From Iodobacter arcticus (GTDB taxonomy: Bacteria > Pseudomonadota > Gammaproteobacteria > Burkholderiales > Chitinibacteraceae), in NCBI RefSeq assembly GCF_042664895.1, contig NZ_JBHTBQ010000004.1:1-64000 (forward strand): 64,000 nucleotides of DNA. Direction: 5' to 3'. Shown here piece after piece: positions 44,064 to 52,734 of this stretch; within the stretch, counting starts at the first letter, position 1, and each line of letters opens with the position of its first letter. Under the pieces are notes generated by a model that was given only the letters and a program-made list of their open reading frames with translations, made no database searches and was not told the origin of the DNA. A program made the translations under genes and the position numbers.

Positions 44064-44402
44064 TCATCTACGCAGAGTCCATTGAGCAAGAGGCATAATC
44101 AGGTCATTTTTTACTGACTTAACACCTTTTACCGTGTGGGCAGCTTGCAGTGCTTTTGCACTATCGGCATTTGATGTGATTAAGCCACTTAATTGCACAA
44201 TGCCTTTAATTGTTCCAACTTTAATTTCTGCTGCTTTTAAGTTCGGCTCATCCAAAATAGCGGCTTTTACTTTTGTCGTTATCCAGCTATCGCCCATGTA
44301 TTGGCTGGAATCTTCTTGCTTGGTGTCAGACGCGTAAGCGGCTAATAACAATAATGAAAAAGGGAGAAAAAAAGCTGATAAAGTGATGCAAGTTTTATTC
44401 AC
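44064..44402 (-). CDS. BON domain-containing periplasmic protein
   Basis: A 112-residue protein with a signal peptide (residues about 1-24, ending AAYA) and one BON domain (DSWITTKVKAAILDEPNLKA, then GIVQLSGLI and VKGVKSVKNDLI). BON domains bind membranes or glycans and occur in OsmY-type osmotic-stress proteins. It follows the CsbD gene on the same strand after 82 bases, so co-expression is likely. Confidence 0.85.
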   Translation of the reverse strand: MNKTCITLSAFFLPFSLLLLAAYASDTKQEDSSQYMGDSWITTKVKAAILDEPNLKAAEIKVGTIKGIVQLSGLITSNADSAKALQAAHTVKGVKSVKNDLIMPLAQWTLRR

Positions 44403-44484
44403 AATAAAAGCTCCTAAGATTAATCAGTAGCGTCACTGAGGATGAGGTCATTACAGCCCCTCTTACTCGTGGAAAGCACCCTTT

Positions 44485-44688
44485 TTAAACTCGATGCGAT
44501 GCTTCAAAACGCTTGATTTGCTCTTCCGCATTATTTTTTCCCACGCCATAGGGTTCTTGTAATTGGCCTGATAGCGTGTTTCGTTTGCCAGCGAGGACAT
44601 CTTGGGGATCAGCAGCTAGGTTTTCCCATTGCTCTTTTACTTTGCTTTTAAATTGCTTCCAATTGCCGGCGGCGATATCCCAGTTCAT
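44485..44688 (-). CDS. CsbD family stress protein
   Basis: A 67-residue hydrophilic protein that begins MNWDIAAGNWKQFKSKVKEQ and includes DVLAGKRNTLSGQLQEPYG, the standard CsbD-like pattern. CsbD proteins are induced by general stress in many bacteria; the molecular role is unknown. A TGTnCG-N4-CGnACA dyad lies 126 bases upstream of the start. Confidence 0.88.
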   Translation of the reverse strand: MNWDIAAGNWKQFKSKVKEQWENLAADPQDVLAGKRNTLSGQLQEPYGVGKNNAEEQIKRFEASHRV

Positions 44689-44813
44689 AGCAATATTCCT
44701 TGTGTCTTCTGGCCACCATTGACGATATTGTCAATTCAGCAACCTCATCGGCTACTTGGCAAGTATTTATCACGATGATGGGACTTAGGATGTATGACTA
44801 TCTCAGTAAGGTC

Positions 44814-44829
44814 TGTGCGTTAGCGAACA
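44814..44829. promoter_or_regulatory. TGTnCG dyad upstream of csbD-like gene
   Basis: TGTGCG-TTAG-CGAACA matches two similar dyads near the CheB-like and CX10C genes (33018 and 33191). Its placement, about 125 bases upstream of a stress gene, is close to that of the 33018 copy relative to the CheB-like gene (about 147). The rest of the 44689-44990 gap contains no convincing gene. Confidence 0.45.
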
Positions 44830-44990
44830 CTGCCATGCCATTTGTTGCGTTATGGTCCTCGGTAATAACGCCTTATTACCTGCGTCGCATGCCTTGTGCA
44901 TGGCCGTTTTGCGGCTCAGGGCAATTGTGAATGAAACGTCAACAGACCCTAGGTTATACTTGCACCAATCTTATTAATAGAAAGATAGCG

Positions 44991-46373
44991 ATGCAGGTAT
45001 TAATCTTCGCCCTCCTCTTATTCAGCTTTTCTGCCCATGCGGCAACTCAGCCTTGCCGTATCGATGGCTTTGTTAGCGAAGTACAGTGTGGGCAGATTGA
45101 ACGTCCGCTTAATCCCAATCAGCCTTCCGGCAAAAAAATTCAGATTCACTATATGGTTTTGCGGGCTCAAGACCGCAATAAACTCGCCGATCCCGTGTTT
45201 ATGCTGGCGGGTGGCCCAGGCCAAAGTGCAATTCATATCGCCAGCTGGGCGCAAGGGCCATTAAATAAATTGCAGCGCCGCCGTGATTTAGTGTTTGTCG
45301 ATCAGCGTGGCACGGGGCGCTCTGCACCGCTGGAGTGCCCAGAAACGCAGGACTTAAACAAGATTGCCGATGCTGATTGGGGTATTGCTGAGCTTAAAAA
45401 CTGCAAGGCTCAGCTGCAAAAACTCCCCTATGGCGATCTGCGCTTTTTTAGCTCGCCTATTGCTGTGCAAGATTTAGAAGCGGTACGCAAAAGCGAGGGC
45501 TATCCGGCGATTAATCTGTTGGGCGTTTCTTATGGCACACGTGTGGGGCTGGAGTATTTGCGCCAATATCCGCAAGCGGTGCGGCGTGTGGTGCTTGATG
45601 GTGTATTGCCACCTGATTACGCTATATCGGGCAGCGATATACAAAAGGCGCTCGATAGCCTGTTTGCCGATTGCAAAAGCGATGCGCGTTGCCAAAGCGC
45701 TTATCCCAATCTGGCTCAGAGCTGGCGCGATTTGCTGGCGAGCACACCTAAAGCCACCGTTTTAAAACACCCTCGTTTAAATACCGAAGCCAATGTGACT
45801 ATCAGCCGCGACAGTGTGCTGGGCATGCTGTCGGCCGTGCTGTATTCGCCAGTGAATAGCGCAGGCCTACCGTTTGCCATTACAGAGGCCAAGGCAGGGC
45901 GGTTTAATCCGCTGTTGGCGCTTAGCGGGCAGACCGTCTTGCCCAATGCGGGCAAGATTTTTGCAGGCATGCATTACTCGGTATGGTGCGCCGAGGAAGC
46001 AGGCCGCTTGCCGGTCGTGGATGATGATTTTGGCCGCTTTCGCAGCGAAACCTATCGCAAAGTCTGCTCCCATTGGCCACGTGGCACCGTGCCTGAGGCT
46101 TTCTATACTCTGCCTAAAAGCGCTGCGCCTGTATTGCTACTGAGTGGCGGGCTTGATCCGGTTACGCCGCCCCAGCACGCGACACACGTCGCCAAAGCGT
46201 TGGGAGCTAAGGCGAGGCACGTGGTGCTGGGCAAATCCGGCCACGGCATGCTGATGCAGAGCTGTGTGGATGATCTGGTGTATCGTTTTGTGAACGCAGA
46301 AGACGCGCAGAAAGTAGACCTAAGCTGCGTAAAACCCATCCCAAGGCCTATGGTGTGGGTCTTACCTAAATAG
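44991..46373 (+). CDS. Secreted alpha/beta hydrolase, S33 peptidase-like
   Basis: About 460 residues with a signal peptide (MQVLIFALLLFSFSAHA). The alpha/beta hydrolase fold has FMLAGGPGQS, VFVDQRGTGRS, the nucleophile elbow LLGVSYGTRVG, the acid region LLSGGLDPVTPP and the His in GKSGHGML. The C-terminal region resembles TAP-like proline or tripeptidyl aminopeptidases. It is likely periplasmic. The ATG at 44991 starts the signal peptide; the ATG at 44931 would hide it. It lies before the natAB-type ABC genes, but a repeat array separates them. Confidence 0.85.
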   Translation: MQVLIFALLLFSFSAHAATQPCRIDGFVSEVQCGQIERPLNPNQPSGKKIQIHYMVLRAQDRNKLADPVFMLAGGPGQSAIHIASWAQGPLNKLQRRRDLVFVDQRGTGRSAPLECPETQDLNKIADADWGIAELKNCKAQLQKLPYGDLRFFSSPIAVQDLEAVRKSEGYPAINLLGVSYGTRVGLEYLRQYPQAVRRVVLDGVLPPDYAISGSDIQKALDSLFADCKSDARCQSAYPNLAQSWRDLLASTPKATVLKHPRLNTEANVTISRDSVLGMLSAVLYSPVNSAGLPFAITEAKAGRFNPLLALSGQTVLPNAGKIFAGMHYSVWCAEEAGRLPVVDDDFGRFRSETYRKVCSHWPRGTVPEAFYTLPKSAAPVLLLSGGLDPVTPPQHATHVAKALGAKARHVVLGKSGHGMLMQSCVDDLVYRFVNAEDAQKVDLSCVKPIPRPMVWVLPK

Positions 46374-46376
46374 CTT

Positions 46377-46657
46377 AAAAAGATCTGTAGACACAGGGCT
46401 ACATGAGAACACAGAGCCCACTGAGAAAGGCGGAGTAAAACCAGACTCGCAGCAAATATTCGATCTGTTTTAGCTGGGGTGTTAAAAAGATCTGTAGACA
46501 CAGAGCTAAATGAGAACACAGAGCACACCGAGAAAGGCGGAGTAAAACCAGGCTCGCAGCAAGTATCCAGCATGGTTTTGGATTCATTTATCTCGAAGTT
46601 TTTTCTCGTTTTTGCCCTTCTCCGTGTTCTCTGTGTCTACAGAACTTAGGTTTTTAA
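46377..46657. repeat. Repeat array with a 107-base tandem duplication
   Basis: Two direct copies with a period of 107 bases begin AAAAAGATCTGTAGACACAG at 46377 and 46484, and share GAGAAAGGCGGAGTAAAACC and CTCGCAGCAA. An inverted copy of the outer end, CTCTGTGTCTACAGA, is at 46629-46643. This is the GTAGACACAGAG variant of the CCACGGAG-type family. It fills the gap between the hydrolase and natA-like genes. Confidence 0.8.
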
Positions 46658-46677
46658 AAGTTTTTTAAAGGCTGTTT

Positions 46678-47436
46678 ATGATTATTGTCGAGCAATTATC
46701 TAAGCAATTTGTTCGTGAATCCGCCTGGCCGCGCCGATCTAAAAGCGTGGTGCAGGCGGTGAAGGATATTCACTTTAGCGCGGCAGATGGCGTGGTCACA
46801 GGCTTATTGGGTGCGAATGGTGCGGGAAAGACCACCACTTTGCGCATGATTGCCGCGCTACTGCCTGCGGATTCGGGGCGGGTGTTGGTCGATGGTGTGC
46901 AGGTGGAGGCAGGCAAGCAGGCCACGCAAGCGCGGATGGGCGTGTTGTCCGATGCGCGGGGTTTGTATCCAAGGCTGAGCGCCCGTGAAAACATTGCTTA
47001 CTACGGTGTGCTGCACGGCATGACTAGGGATGAGGCTAATGAGCGAGCCACGGCGCTGGCCGATGCGCTAGATATGCGTGCCTTAATGGAGCGGCGCTGC
47101 GAGGGCTTTAGTCAGGGCGAGAAAATGAAAACGGCACTGGCCAGGGCGCTGGTGCATGACCCGCAAAACATCATTCTGGACGAGCCCACCAACGGCCTCG
47201 ACGTACTAGCTACCCGAGCGCTGCGCGAGTTTCTGGCATGGCTAAAATCGCCAGCTGGTGGTAGTAAATGCATCCTGTTTTCGACACACATCATGCAAGA
47301 AGTAGAGCGGCTTTGCGATCATGTCGTGATCGTGGCAGGCGGCGAAACCGTCGCACAGGGCACGGTAGCCGAGCTATTAGATCAGGCCGCAGAAAGCAAC
47401 TTTGAAGACGCCTTTGTGAAATTGGCATTTGCTTGA
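46678..47436 (+). CDS. natA: ABC transporter ATP-binding protein, NatA type
   Basis: A 252-residue ATPase with Walker A LLGANGAGKTTTLR, signature GFSQGEKMKTALARAL, Walker B NIILDEPTNGLD and the switch His in FSTHIMQEVERL. The N-terminal LSKQFV...VVQAVKDI layout is that of NatA-type exporters. It pairs with the permease at 47792; natAB in Bacillus exports sodium, but the substrate here is unknown. Confidence 0.85.
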   Translation: MIIVEQLSKQFVRESAWPRRSKSVVQAVKDIHFSAADGVVTGLLGANGAGKTTTLRMIAALLPADSGRVLVDGVQVEAGKQATQARMGVLSDARGLYPRLSARENIAYYGVLHGMTRDEANERATALADALDMRALMERRCEGFSQGEKMKTALARALVHDPQNIILDEPTNGLDVLATRALREFLAWLKSPAGGSKCILFSTHIMQEVERLCDHVVIVAGGETVAQGTVAELLDQAAESNFEDAFVKLAFA

Positions 47437-47463
47437 AAACCTTAAATCTTGATAGCCTAGATT

Positions 47464-47756
47464 TGTAGACACAGAGCACACAGAGAAAAATGAATGAGAG
47501 ATGCGTTTCTTGTATCTCATGTTTTTTATCTCCTTATATACAAGCAGTGAATCATTGTAGGGCGGGTGAAACCCGCCAGATTTATGTCTCAAACACGAAT
47601 AAACGGCGGGTTTCACCCGCCCTACGGAAAACGTTTTGTTTGAATTGATAGGATTGCACAGACATAGGGTACATAAGTAATTACAGGATTCCTTTTGTTT
47701 TGGTTTTCTCTGTGTGCTTTGTGTTCTCATTTAGCTCTGTGTCTACAGATCTTTTT
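47464..47756. repeat. Nested inverted repeats between natA and natB
   Basis: The outer dyad is TGTAGACACAGAGCACACAG at 47464 and its inverted partner around 47709-47756 (CTCTGTGTGC, CTCTGTGTCTACAG). Inside lies the second family, TGTAGGGCGGGTGAAACCCG to CGGGTTTCACCCGCCCTAC at 47557-47625. One repeat family therefore sits inside a member of another. Confidence 0.8.
47557..47625. repeat. Inverted repeat, GTAGGGCGGGTG family (nested copy)
   Basis: Arms GTAGGGCGGGTGAAACCCGC and GCGGGTTTCACCCGCCCTAC, almost perfectly complementary, with about 29 bases between. It lies within the larger inverted repeat at 47464-47756. Confidence 0.8.
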
Positions 47757-47791
47757 GAACTTCTAGAATTAGACAATCACTCGGATATCGC

Positions 47792-48955
47792 ATGATGATT
47801 TGGGAAATATTTAAAAAAGAATGGGTTGATTCATTAAGAGATAAGCGCACGATGCTGGTGGTGATTTTGTCTTCTTTAATGGGCATGCCCTTTTTTTTAT
47901 TTATCAGCTCTGAAGCTTATTCCAGAATGGATGAGCAAAATGAGAAACGCTTTATTCGCGTGGTTGGGGCCCAATACGCACCAGAGTTAATCAATTATAT
48001 TGCCCGGCAAGGTTTTGAGATTAAAACTGCAGGGGCAGATTATGCAAATAAATTACACAGCAAAGAATATACCGAGCCAGTGCTGCTATTGCCGAAAAAT
48101 TTTGCCAGTCAATATGCAGCAGGGATTGCGCCTAGGGTAGAGATTGTCAGTGATCTGGCGAATAAAGATACGCAAATGGGCGTGCGGCCAATTAAGGTTT
48201 TATTGCAAGGCTTTATGCAGGAGCAGGCAGGTTTAAATCTAAGCTTGCGTGGTATTTCTGCCGAAATACTTAGCGTGTTAAAAGTAGAAGAGCGCCATTT
48301 AAGCCGGGCGCAAAATCAGCAGGGGGCGGGGCTTAAAGAAATGCTGCCCTTTATGTTTATCATGACGCTATTAGGCGTGGGCATGTATGCGGCGATTGAT
48401 ACTTCGGCAGGGGAAAGAGAGCGCGGCTCTTTAGAGCCCTTAATGATGAATCCGGTATCGAGCTGGCATTTTGCTTTGGGCAAATGGGCTGCGGTGGGTA
48501 CGCTCACCGTTTGTGTATTGTTTTTTAATGTAATGAGCATTTTCCCATCGCTATTTTTAATTAAAAACGAAGTATTAAAAATCGCTTTTCAATTTTCAAT
48601 CAAAGATGCTTTTGTGTTTTTAGCCGTGCTATGCCCGCTGGCGCTAGCCATTGCCGCCCTGCAAATCGCCGTGGCGATTAATGGGAAAAGCCATAAGGAA
48701 GCACAGGCCAGAAACTCCATGCTGATGCTGCTTGCGCCGCTGGCCTTGGTGATTGGCATGTTAAAACAGGGGGCAGATCCAGTATGGTTTTCCTGGACGC
48801 CGCTCTTGGCGCAAAACCAGCTGATTATCAAAATTCTGAATGGCGAAACCTTAAGCGCTGCAGAAGTGCTCACTCCCGTATTGGTTTGTGTGGTGATTTT
48901 GCTGGCAAGCCTGAGCTACACGGCGCAGAAAATGCGGCGGGTGGTGATGCAGTAA
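47792..48955 (+). CDS. natB: ABC transporter permease, NatB type
   Basis: A 387-residue membrane protein of the ABC-2/NatB type. One N-terminal helix (LVVILSSLMGMPFFLFI) is followed by a large extracytoplasmic segment and a C-terminal block of five helices including MLPFMFIMTLLGVGMYAAID with GERERGSLEPLMMNP, the conserved ABC-2 coupling region. It works with the ATPase upstream, from which a 355-base repeat-filled gap separates it. Start is the first of two adjacent ATGs. Confidence 0.85.
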   Translation: MMIWEIFKKEWVDSLRDKRTMLVVILSSLMGMPFFLFISSEAYSRMDEQNEKRFIRVVGAQYAPELINYIARQGFEIKTAGADYANKLHSKEYTEPVLLLPKNFASQYAAGIAPRVEIVSDLANKDTQMGVRPIKVLLQGFMQEQAGLNLSLRGISAEILSVLKVEERHLSRAQNQQGAGLKEMLPFMFIMTLLGVGMYAAIDTSAGERERGSLEPLMMNPVSSWHFALGKWAAVGTLTVCVLFFNVMSIFPSLFLIKNEVLKIAFQFSIKDAFVFLAVLCPLALAIAALQIAVAINGKSHKEAQARNSMLMLLAPLALVIGMLKQGADPVWFSWTPLLAQNQLIIKILNGETLSAAEVLTPVLVCVVILLASLSYTAQKMRRVVMQ

Positions 48956-48994
48956 GAGGGCGGCAAGGTTGCCCTTGCTGCTCGTGAATAAAAT

Positions 48995-50125
48995 CTAAGT
49001 TGAACTCCTTTGTATAGATATCAACGTAGCAAGTGATCCGCAGATCAAAATCACTCCGCCCAGGCTCTGGCTCCATGCTGCCAGCATTAAGCCACCGCCA
49101 ATCAGCATGTAATACAGCAGCCCCAGGAGTGCTCCTGCTGTGCCGGTTCGGTCTTGATAGGCATGTAGCGCTGAGCTAAGAATGTTTGGAATAGCGATTC
49201 CAAAACCAGTAACGACTAAGAGCATAGGCAAGACAAAGAGGGCGCTCTGTTGTAATAGCAATACCCCAATGCCACCTAATATAGTCAGCACAGATGCCAG
49301 CAGTACCAGCTTAGGTGAGCAGGCTCCACGCTGGAGTAGTTGCTTATTTAAGAGCGAGCCTGCACCTGCACCCAAGGCCAAAATCAGCCCTGTATAACCG
49401 AATAAACGGGTACTGAGGCCCAGTTGCTCAAACATAAATGGCGCTAAGCTGTAATAAGCAAACAGGCAGACATTGAATGAGGCCACCAAGAATGCAACTT
49501 GCCAAATTTGCAGATCTTTAAGCATGATCTTTGCTGTTGCTAGCAGCGGAGCCGCTGCAATTTCTTTTGCCTGCTTTGTCTCTGGTAGAGCTAGAAACGC
49601 CCAGATAAGCAATACGAATGCTAAAGAAAATAAGCCTGTAAATACGCCTTTGTATCCAAAATGGCTGCTGAGTAGAGAGCCGCTATACATCCCAATGGCA
49701 GGGCTGATTGCTAGTGCAATACCCATTAATGAAAACACATGGGCAAGTTGCTTACCTTTAAATAGATCCCTGAGCATGGTCTGTGTGACCACAGAACCAA
49801 CTGCCGCGCCAAAGGCAGAGAGCATCCTCGCTAATAAAACATAACTAAAGTTGCTTACGCAAAGCGCGATCAAAGAGGCCACAGCATAAATGAGCAGGCC
49901 AGCTATCATGGTCGGGCGTCTGCCATAGATGTCACACATCCTTCCCCAAACAACCACACCTACAGCAAATGCTAAAAAATAGAGTGAGAGTGTCTGCGCA
50001 GCAAGCTCGGGGCTCACTGCAAAATGGTGGCTGATATCTGATAATGCTGGGCTGTAGATAGTTTCTGCAATTTGCGGAAACATCATCAGCAGGGTGGCGA
50101 GTATTAAACTAAATGGGCGAGACAT
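48995..50125 (-). CDS. MFS drug-resistance transporter, Bcr/CflA-like
   Basis: A 376-residue major facilitator protein of about twelve helices. The DHA1-type motif A loop is GRMCDIYGRRPTM between helices 2 and 3, and IYSPALSDISHHF follows the first helix as in Bcr/EmrD proteins. It should export drugs or metabolites with proton exchange. It is divergent from an AraC-type regulator across 98 bases containing TTGTTCTTA/TAAGAACAA arms, which suggests control by that regulator. Confidence 0.87.
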   Translation of the reverse strand: MSRPFSLILATLLMMFPQIAETIYSPALSDISHHFAVSPELAAQTLSLYFLAFAVGVVVWGRMCDIYGRRPTMIAGLLIYAVASLIALCVSNFSYVLLARMLSAFGAAVGSVVTQTMLRDLFKGKQLAHVFSLMGIALAISPAIGMYSGSLLSSHFGYKGVFTGLFSLAFVLLIWAFLALPETKQAKEIAAAPLLATAKIMLKDLQIWQVAFLVASFNVCLFAYYSLAPFMFEQLGLSTRLFGYTGLILALGAGAGSLLNKQLLQRGACSPKLVLLASVLTILGGIGVLLLQQSALFVLPMLLVVTGFGIAIPNILSSALHAYQDRTGTAGALLGLLYYMLIGGGLMLAAWSQSLGGVILICGSLATLISIQRSST

Positions 50126-50136
50126 TTTTTTCTTCC

Positions 50137-50200
50137 TTGTTCTTAAACTTGCTGCGATGTTATAAAAAATTCAAATGACGCATTACAATGATAAGAACAA
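50137..50200. promoter_or_regulatory. Spaced inverted arms in the MFS-AraC divergent region
   Basis: TTGTTCTTA at 50137-50145 and TAAGAACAA at 50192-50200 are perfect inverted 9-bp arms with centres 55 bases apart, about five helical turns. Their position between divergent genes fits binding by the AraC-type protein. Confidence 0.45.
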
Positions 50201-50223
50201 TAAATATCTAAAATCGGACAAAT

Positions 50224-50988
50224 ATGGCTTATTTAGCCCCGAACGATGCTTTTAACCCCGACGAGCTTGGGGCTGCCATGGTGGGGATTGCTTCTTTGCT
50301 GGGCAATCATGATTCGGGCCTGCACCAGCATAAAATGGGGCAATTACTGTTTGCTAGGAAGGGGTGTATTCGCATCTCTTTGGATGGCTTACTTTGTTTA
50401 TTGCCCTCATCAAGGGCGGCGTGGATTCCGCCGGGGATAAAGCACCGGGCAGAAATGCGGCAGGTGGTGGATTACCGCTCTCTCTATTTTGATCTAGGCC
50501 AGTTCCCTGCATTGCCGGGCGAAGTGAAGGTGATCGAGGTTAATGCCCTATTAAGAGCTGTACTGGAGCGGCTGGCTATGGCGGATTTTGATACCGATTG
50601 GCAGCAGGTGCGTTATGCCAATTTGCTCTCTGTATGTATTGAAGAGATGAATCAGGCTAGGCAAGAGCCTTTATTGCTGGTTTTTCCGCTGGACCGGCGC
50701 GTGTCTTGTTTGTGGGAAAACTTAGAGCAATTGCCTTTACCGCTCAATCTGTTTGCGCAGCAGATCGGAGCCAGTGAAAAAACCGTGAGCCGTATATTTC
50801 AACGTGAAACGGGGATGAGTTATCAAGAGTGGCGGCAGCAATGGCGCTTATTACGTGCAGTAGAAATGCTGGCAGAAAAGGGAAAATTATCAGAGACAGC
50901 CAGCGCCTTGGGTTTTGCCAGTGATAGTGCGTTTATTGCATTTTTCAAAAGCCGGACCGGCAAAACTCCGAGGGCTTATTTTAGCTAA
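50224..50988 (+). CDS. AraC family transcriptional regulator
   Basis: A 254-residue regulator. An N-terminal cupin-like sensor domain (HQHKMGQLLFARKGCIRI, AAWIPPGIKHRAEMR) is followed by a C-terminal double helix-turn-helix (LNLFAQQIGASEKTVSRIFQ, then LSETASALGFASDSAFIAFF and FKSRTGKTPRAYF). It probably controls the divergent MFS exporter. The ligand is unknown. Confidence 0.9.
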   Translation: MAYLAPNDAFNPDELGAAMVGIASLLGNHDSGLHQHKMGQLLFARKGCIRISLDGLLCLLPSSRAAWIPPGIKHRAEMRQVVDYRSLYFDLGQFPALPGEVKVIEVNALLRAVLERLAMADFDTDWQQVRYANLLSVCIEEMNQARQEPLLLVFPLDRRVSCLWENLEQLPLPLNLFAQQIGASEKTVSRIFQRETGMSYQEWRQQWRLLRAVEMLAEKGKLSETASALGFASDSAFIAFFKSRTGKTPRAYFS

Positions 50989-51020
50989 TTGTGCTGGCCA
51001 GCTGAGTTGTTGCTGCCAAT

Positions 51021-51629
51021 CTATACCAGCTCAACCACCTCGCTAAGTGGTCGTCGTGGTTTTTGAGGCCTTTTCTCTGCTGCATAGCCTGCGGTCACCA
51101 AAATCACAGGTATTTCCTCGGCATTAAGTGCAAATGCTTCAATCATGGCTGGTGTATCAAAGCCACCTATTGTCCCCGTGGATAAGCCCATGCCTTCGGC
51201 CGCAAGAATGAGCGTCATGGCGGCTAAGGATGCCGAGCGTATGGCTTCGTCACGTTGCAGTTGTGGGTTGTCTGCGTAGGATGCATTGGCAGAGGTCACC
51301 CAGCTATCTGCAATTTCCTGGGGTAAAGCCCCTGCATCGAGTGATGGGCGAAGTGCTGTGGTTAATTGCTGATGTGGCATTAAGGTGCCGCAAATAATAA
51401 AGGTAACCGCCGCGCTCTCAACTTGTGTTTGCCCCATGGCAATGTCTTTTAAGCGTGCCTTGGCTGTACTTGAGCGCACGGCGATCAGCTTCCAGTTCTG
51501 GAAATGATAGGCAGAAGGGGCGAGAGTCGCTAAGCGCATTAGCTCGGTAATTTGGCTGTCTGCCAATGGCTTGCTGGCATCGTAGTGGCTGGTGGAGCTG
51601 CGTTGTTCAATTAAGGTGTTGAGATTCAT
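51021..51629 (-). CDS. Nitroreductase family protein
   Basis: A 202-residue FMN-dependent oxidoreductase. FMN contacts are suggested by IEQRSSTSHYD near the N terminus, LATLAPSAYHFQNWKL and GMGLSTGTIGGFD. The ATG at 51629 overlaps the stop of the EamA gene as ATGA, so the two are translationally coupled; a longer frame to 51854 runs inside the EamA gene and is rejected. It may reduce quinones or nitro compounds; the substrate is not known. Confidence 0.87.
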   Translation of the reverse strand: MNLNTLIEQRSSTSHYDASKPLADSQITELMRLATLAPSAYHFQNWKLIAVRSSTAKARLKDIAMGQTQVESAAVTFIICGTLMPHQQLTTALRPSLDAGALPQEIADSWVTSANASYADNPQLQRDEAIRSASLAAMTLILAAEGMGLSTGTIGGFDTPAMIEAFALNAEEIPVILVTAGYAAEKRPQKPRRPLSEVVELV

Positions 51630-52528
51630 GCTGGACTCTTCTTGGAGAAAAATGGGGAAAGTGTCATTGGTTGGCGAAGGACGCTCCATTGCACGGCCAG
51701 TACGCTGGCTAGTACGGTAACAAAACCTGCTAAGGATAATGGCGTCATGTTTTGGCCGAGCAAAATCCAGCCAAGTGCCACCGCTGTGATGGGGCTGAGT
51801 AAGCCTAAAGACGAAGCAGCAACAGGGGAGAGCCGGGCAATGCCGCGAAACCAAAGTACATAAGCAATCAGCGCCCCAACAATAGACAGATAGGCATAGC
51901 CAAGGATTTGCGTGGTATTGAGGCTTGGCAAAGGCGCATCAAGCATCAAGGCAACAGGTAGCAAGAGCAGGCCACCGAGTAAGAGTTGCCAACCGGTAAA
52001 GGCCAGCAAAGGGATGTGTGATTTCCATTGTCTTGCCAGATAAGTGCCCAGCGCCATGCAAATCGCTCCTGCTAAGGCTGCAGCCATGCCGATTGAATCC
52101 CATTTTGCACCCGGCGCTAAAAGCAGGGCGGCCATGCCCAGAATGCCAAATAGGCTGGCCCAAAGAGCAAGGCGAGCAGGTTGGCGGCGCTCTAGCATCC
52201 ATACCAACCCCATGATTATTAAGGGCTGCGTTGCACCCACAACAGCGGCCAGCCCTCCCGGCAGCCGGTATGCGGCAATAAAAAGCAGGGCTTGAAATGC
52301 ACCAATATTAAGCGCAGATAGGATGAGCAAGCGGCCCCACATGGCTTTGGGGGGAAGCACACGGCTGAATAGAATCAAGAGCAAGCCTGCTGGTAAGGTG
52401 CGCAGTAATGCGGCAGTAAAGGGCCGATCAGGCGGAAGTAGCTGGGTGGTGACAATATAGGTAGAGCCCCAAATCGCCGGAGCGAGGGCAGTGATTAGGC
52501 TATCCATCCAGGTTTTTGAGGCGTTCAT
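51626..52528 (-). CDS. EamA family transporter
   Basis: A 300-residue drug/metabolite transporter with ten helices in two EamA repeats (repeat 1 near ALAPAIWGSTYIVTTQLL, repeat 2 near ALAGAICMALGTYLA and SPITAVALGWILLGQ). It probably exports metabolites or drugs. It is divergent from the MarR gene, whose three operator-like sites lie in the shared promoter region, so MarR control is likely. Confidence 0.88.
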   Translation of the reverse strand: MNASKTWMDSLITALAPAIWGSTYIVTTQLLPPDRPFTAALLRTLPAGLLLILFSRVLPPKAMWGRLLILSALNIGAFQALLFIAAYRLPGGLAAVVGATQPLIIMGLVWMLERRQPARLALWASLFGILGMAALLLAPGAKWDSIGMAAALAGAICMALGTYLARQWKSHIPLLAFTGWQLLLGGLLLLPVALMLDAPLPSLNTTQILGYAYLSIVGALIAYVLWFRGIARLSPVAASSLGLLSPITAVALGWILLGQNMTPLSLAGFVTVLASVLAVQWSVLRQPMTLSPFFSKKSPA

Positions 52529-52660
52529 TGCGATTCCTTCAATAGAAATAAGGGCATAGGGCTATCGGCCCAATACATTGCTGCAGGTGATTGTTGGGCT
52601 GATAAACCTTTAGCCCAACCTATCTTGCCGAAATCTGGCAAACTGCAGGCTTAGCAGAAT

Positions 52661-52720
52661 GCCTTGAATTGAAGATAACACATGTCTTGAGTTCAAGGTA
52701 ATTAATCTTGAGTTGAAGAT
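52661..52720. promoter_or_regulatory. Three tandem MarR operator-like sites
   Basis: GCCTTGAATTGAAGAT (52661), GTCTTGAGTTCAAGGT (52684) and ATCTTGAGTTGAAGAT (52705) are three versions of a 16-bp near-palindrome with core CTTGA-N2-TCAAG. They start 23 and 21 bases apart, about two helical turns. They occupy the divergent region between the EamA gene and the MarR gene, which points to autoregulation and control of the exporter. Confidence 0.7.
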
Positions 52721-52734
52721 AGATGGAGTTGTAT

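Noticed and set aside
44700..44930. Open frame of 76 codons upstream of the secreted hydrolase
   Set aside because: It has no ribosome binding site, an odd composition and no family resemblance, and it overlaps the region with the TGTnCG dyad. It is better read as promoter DNA.
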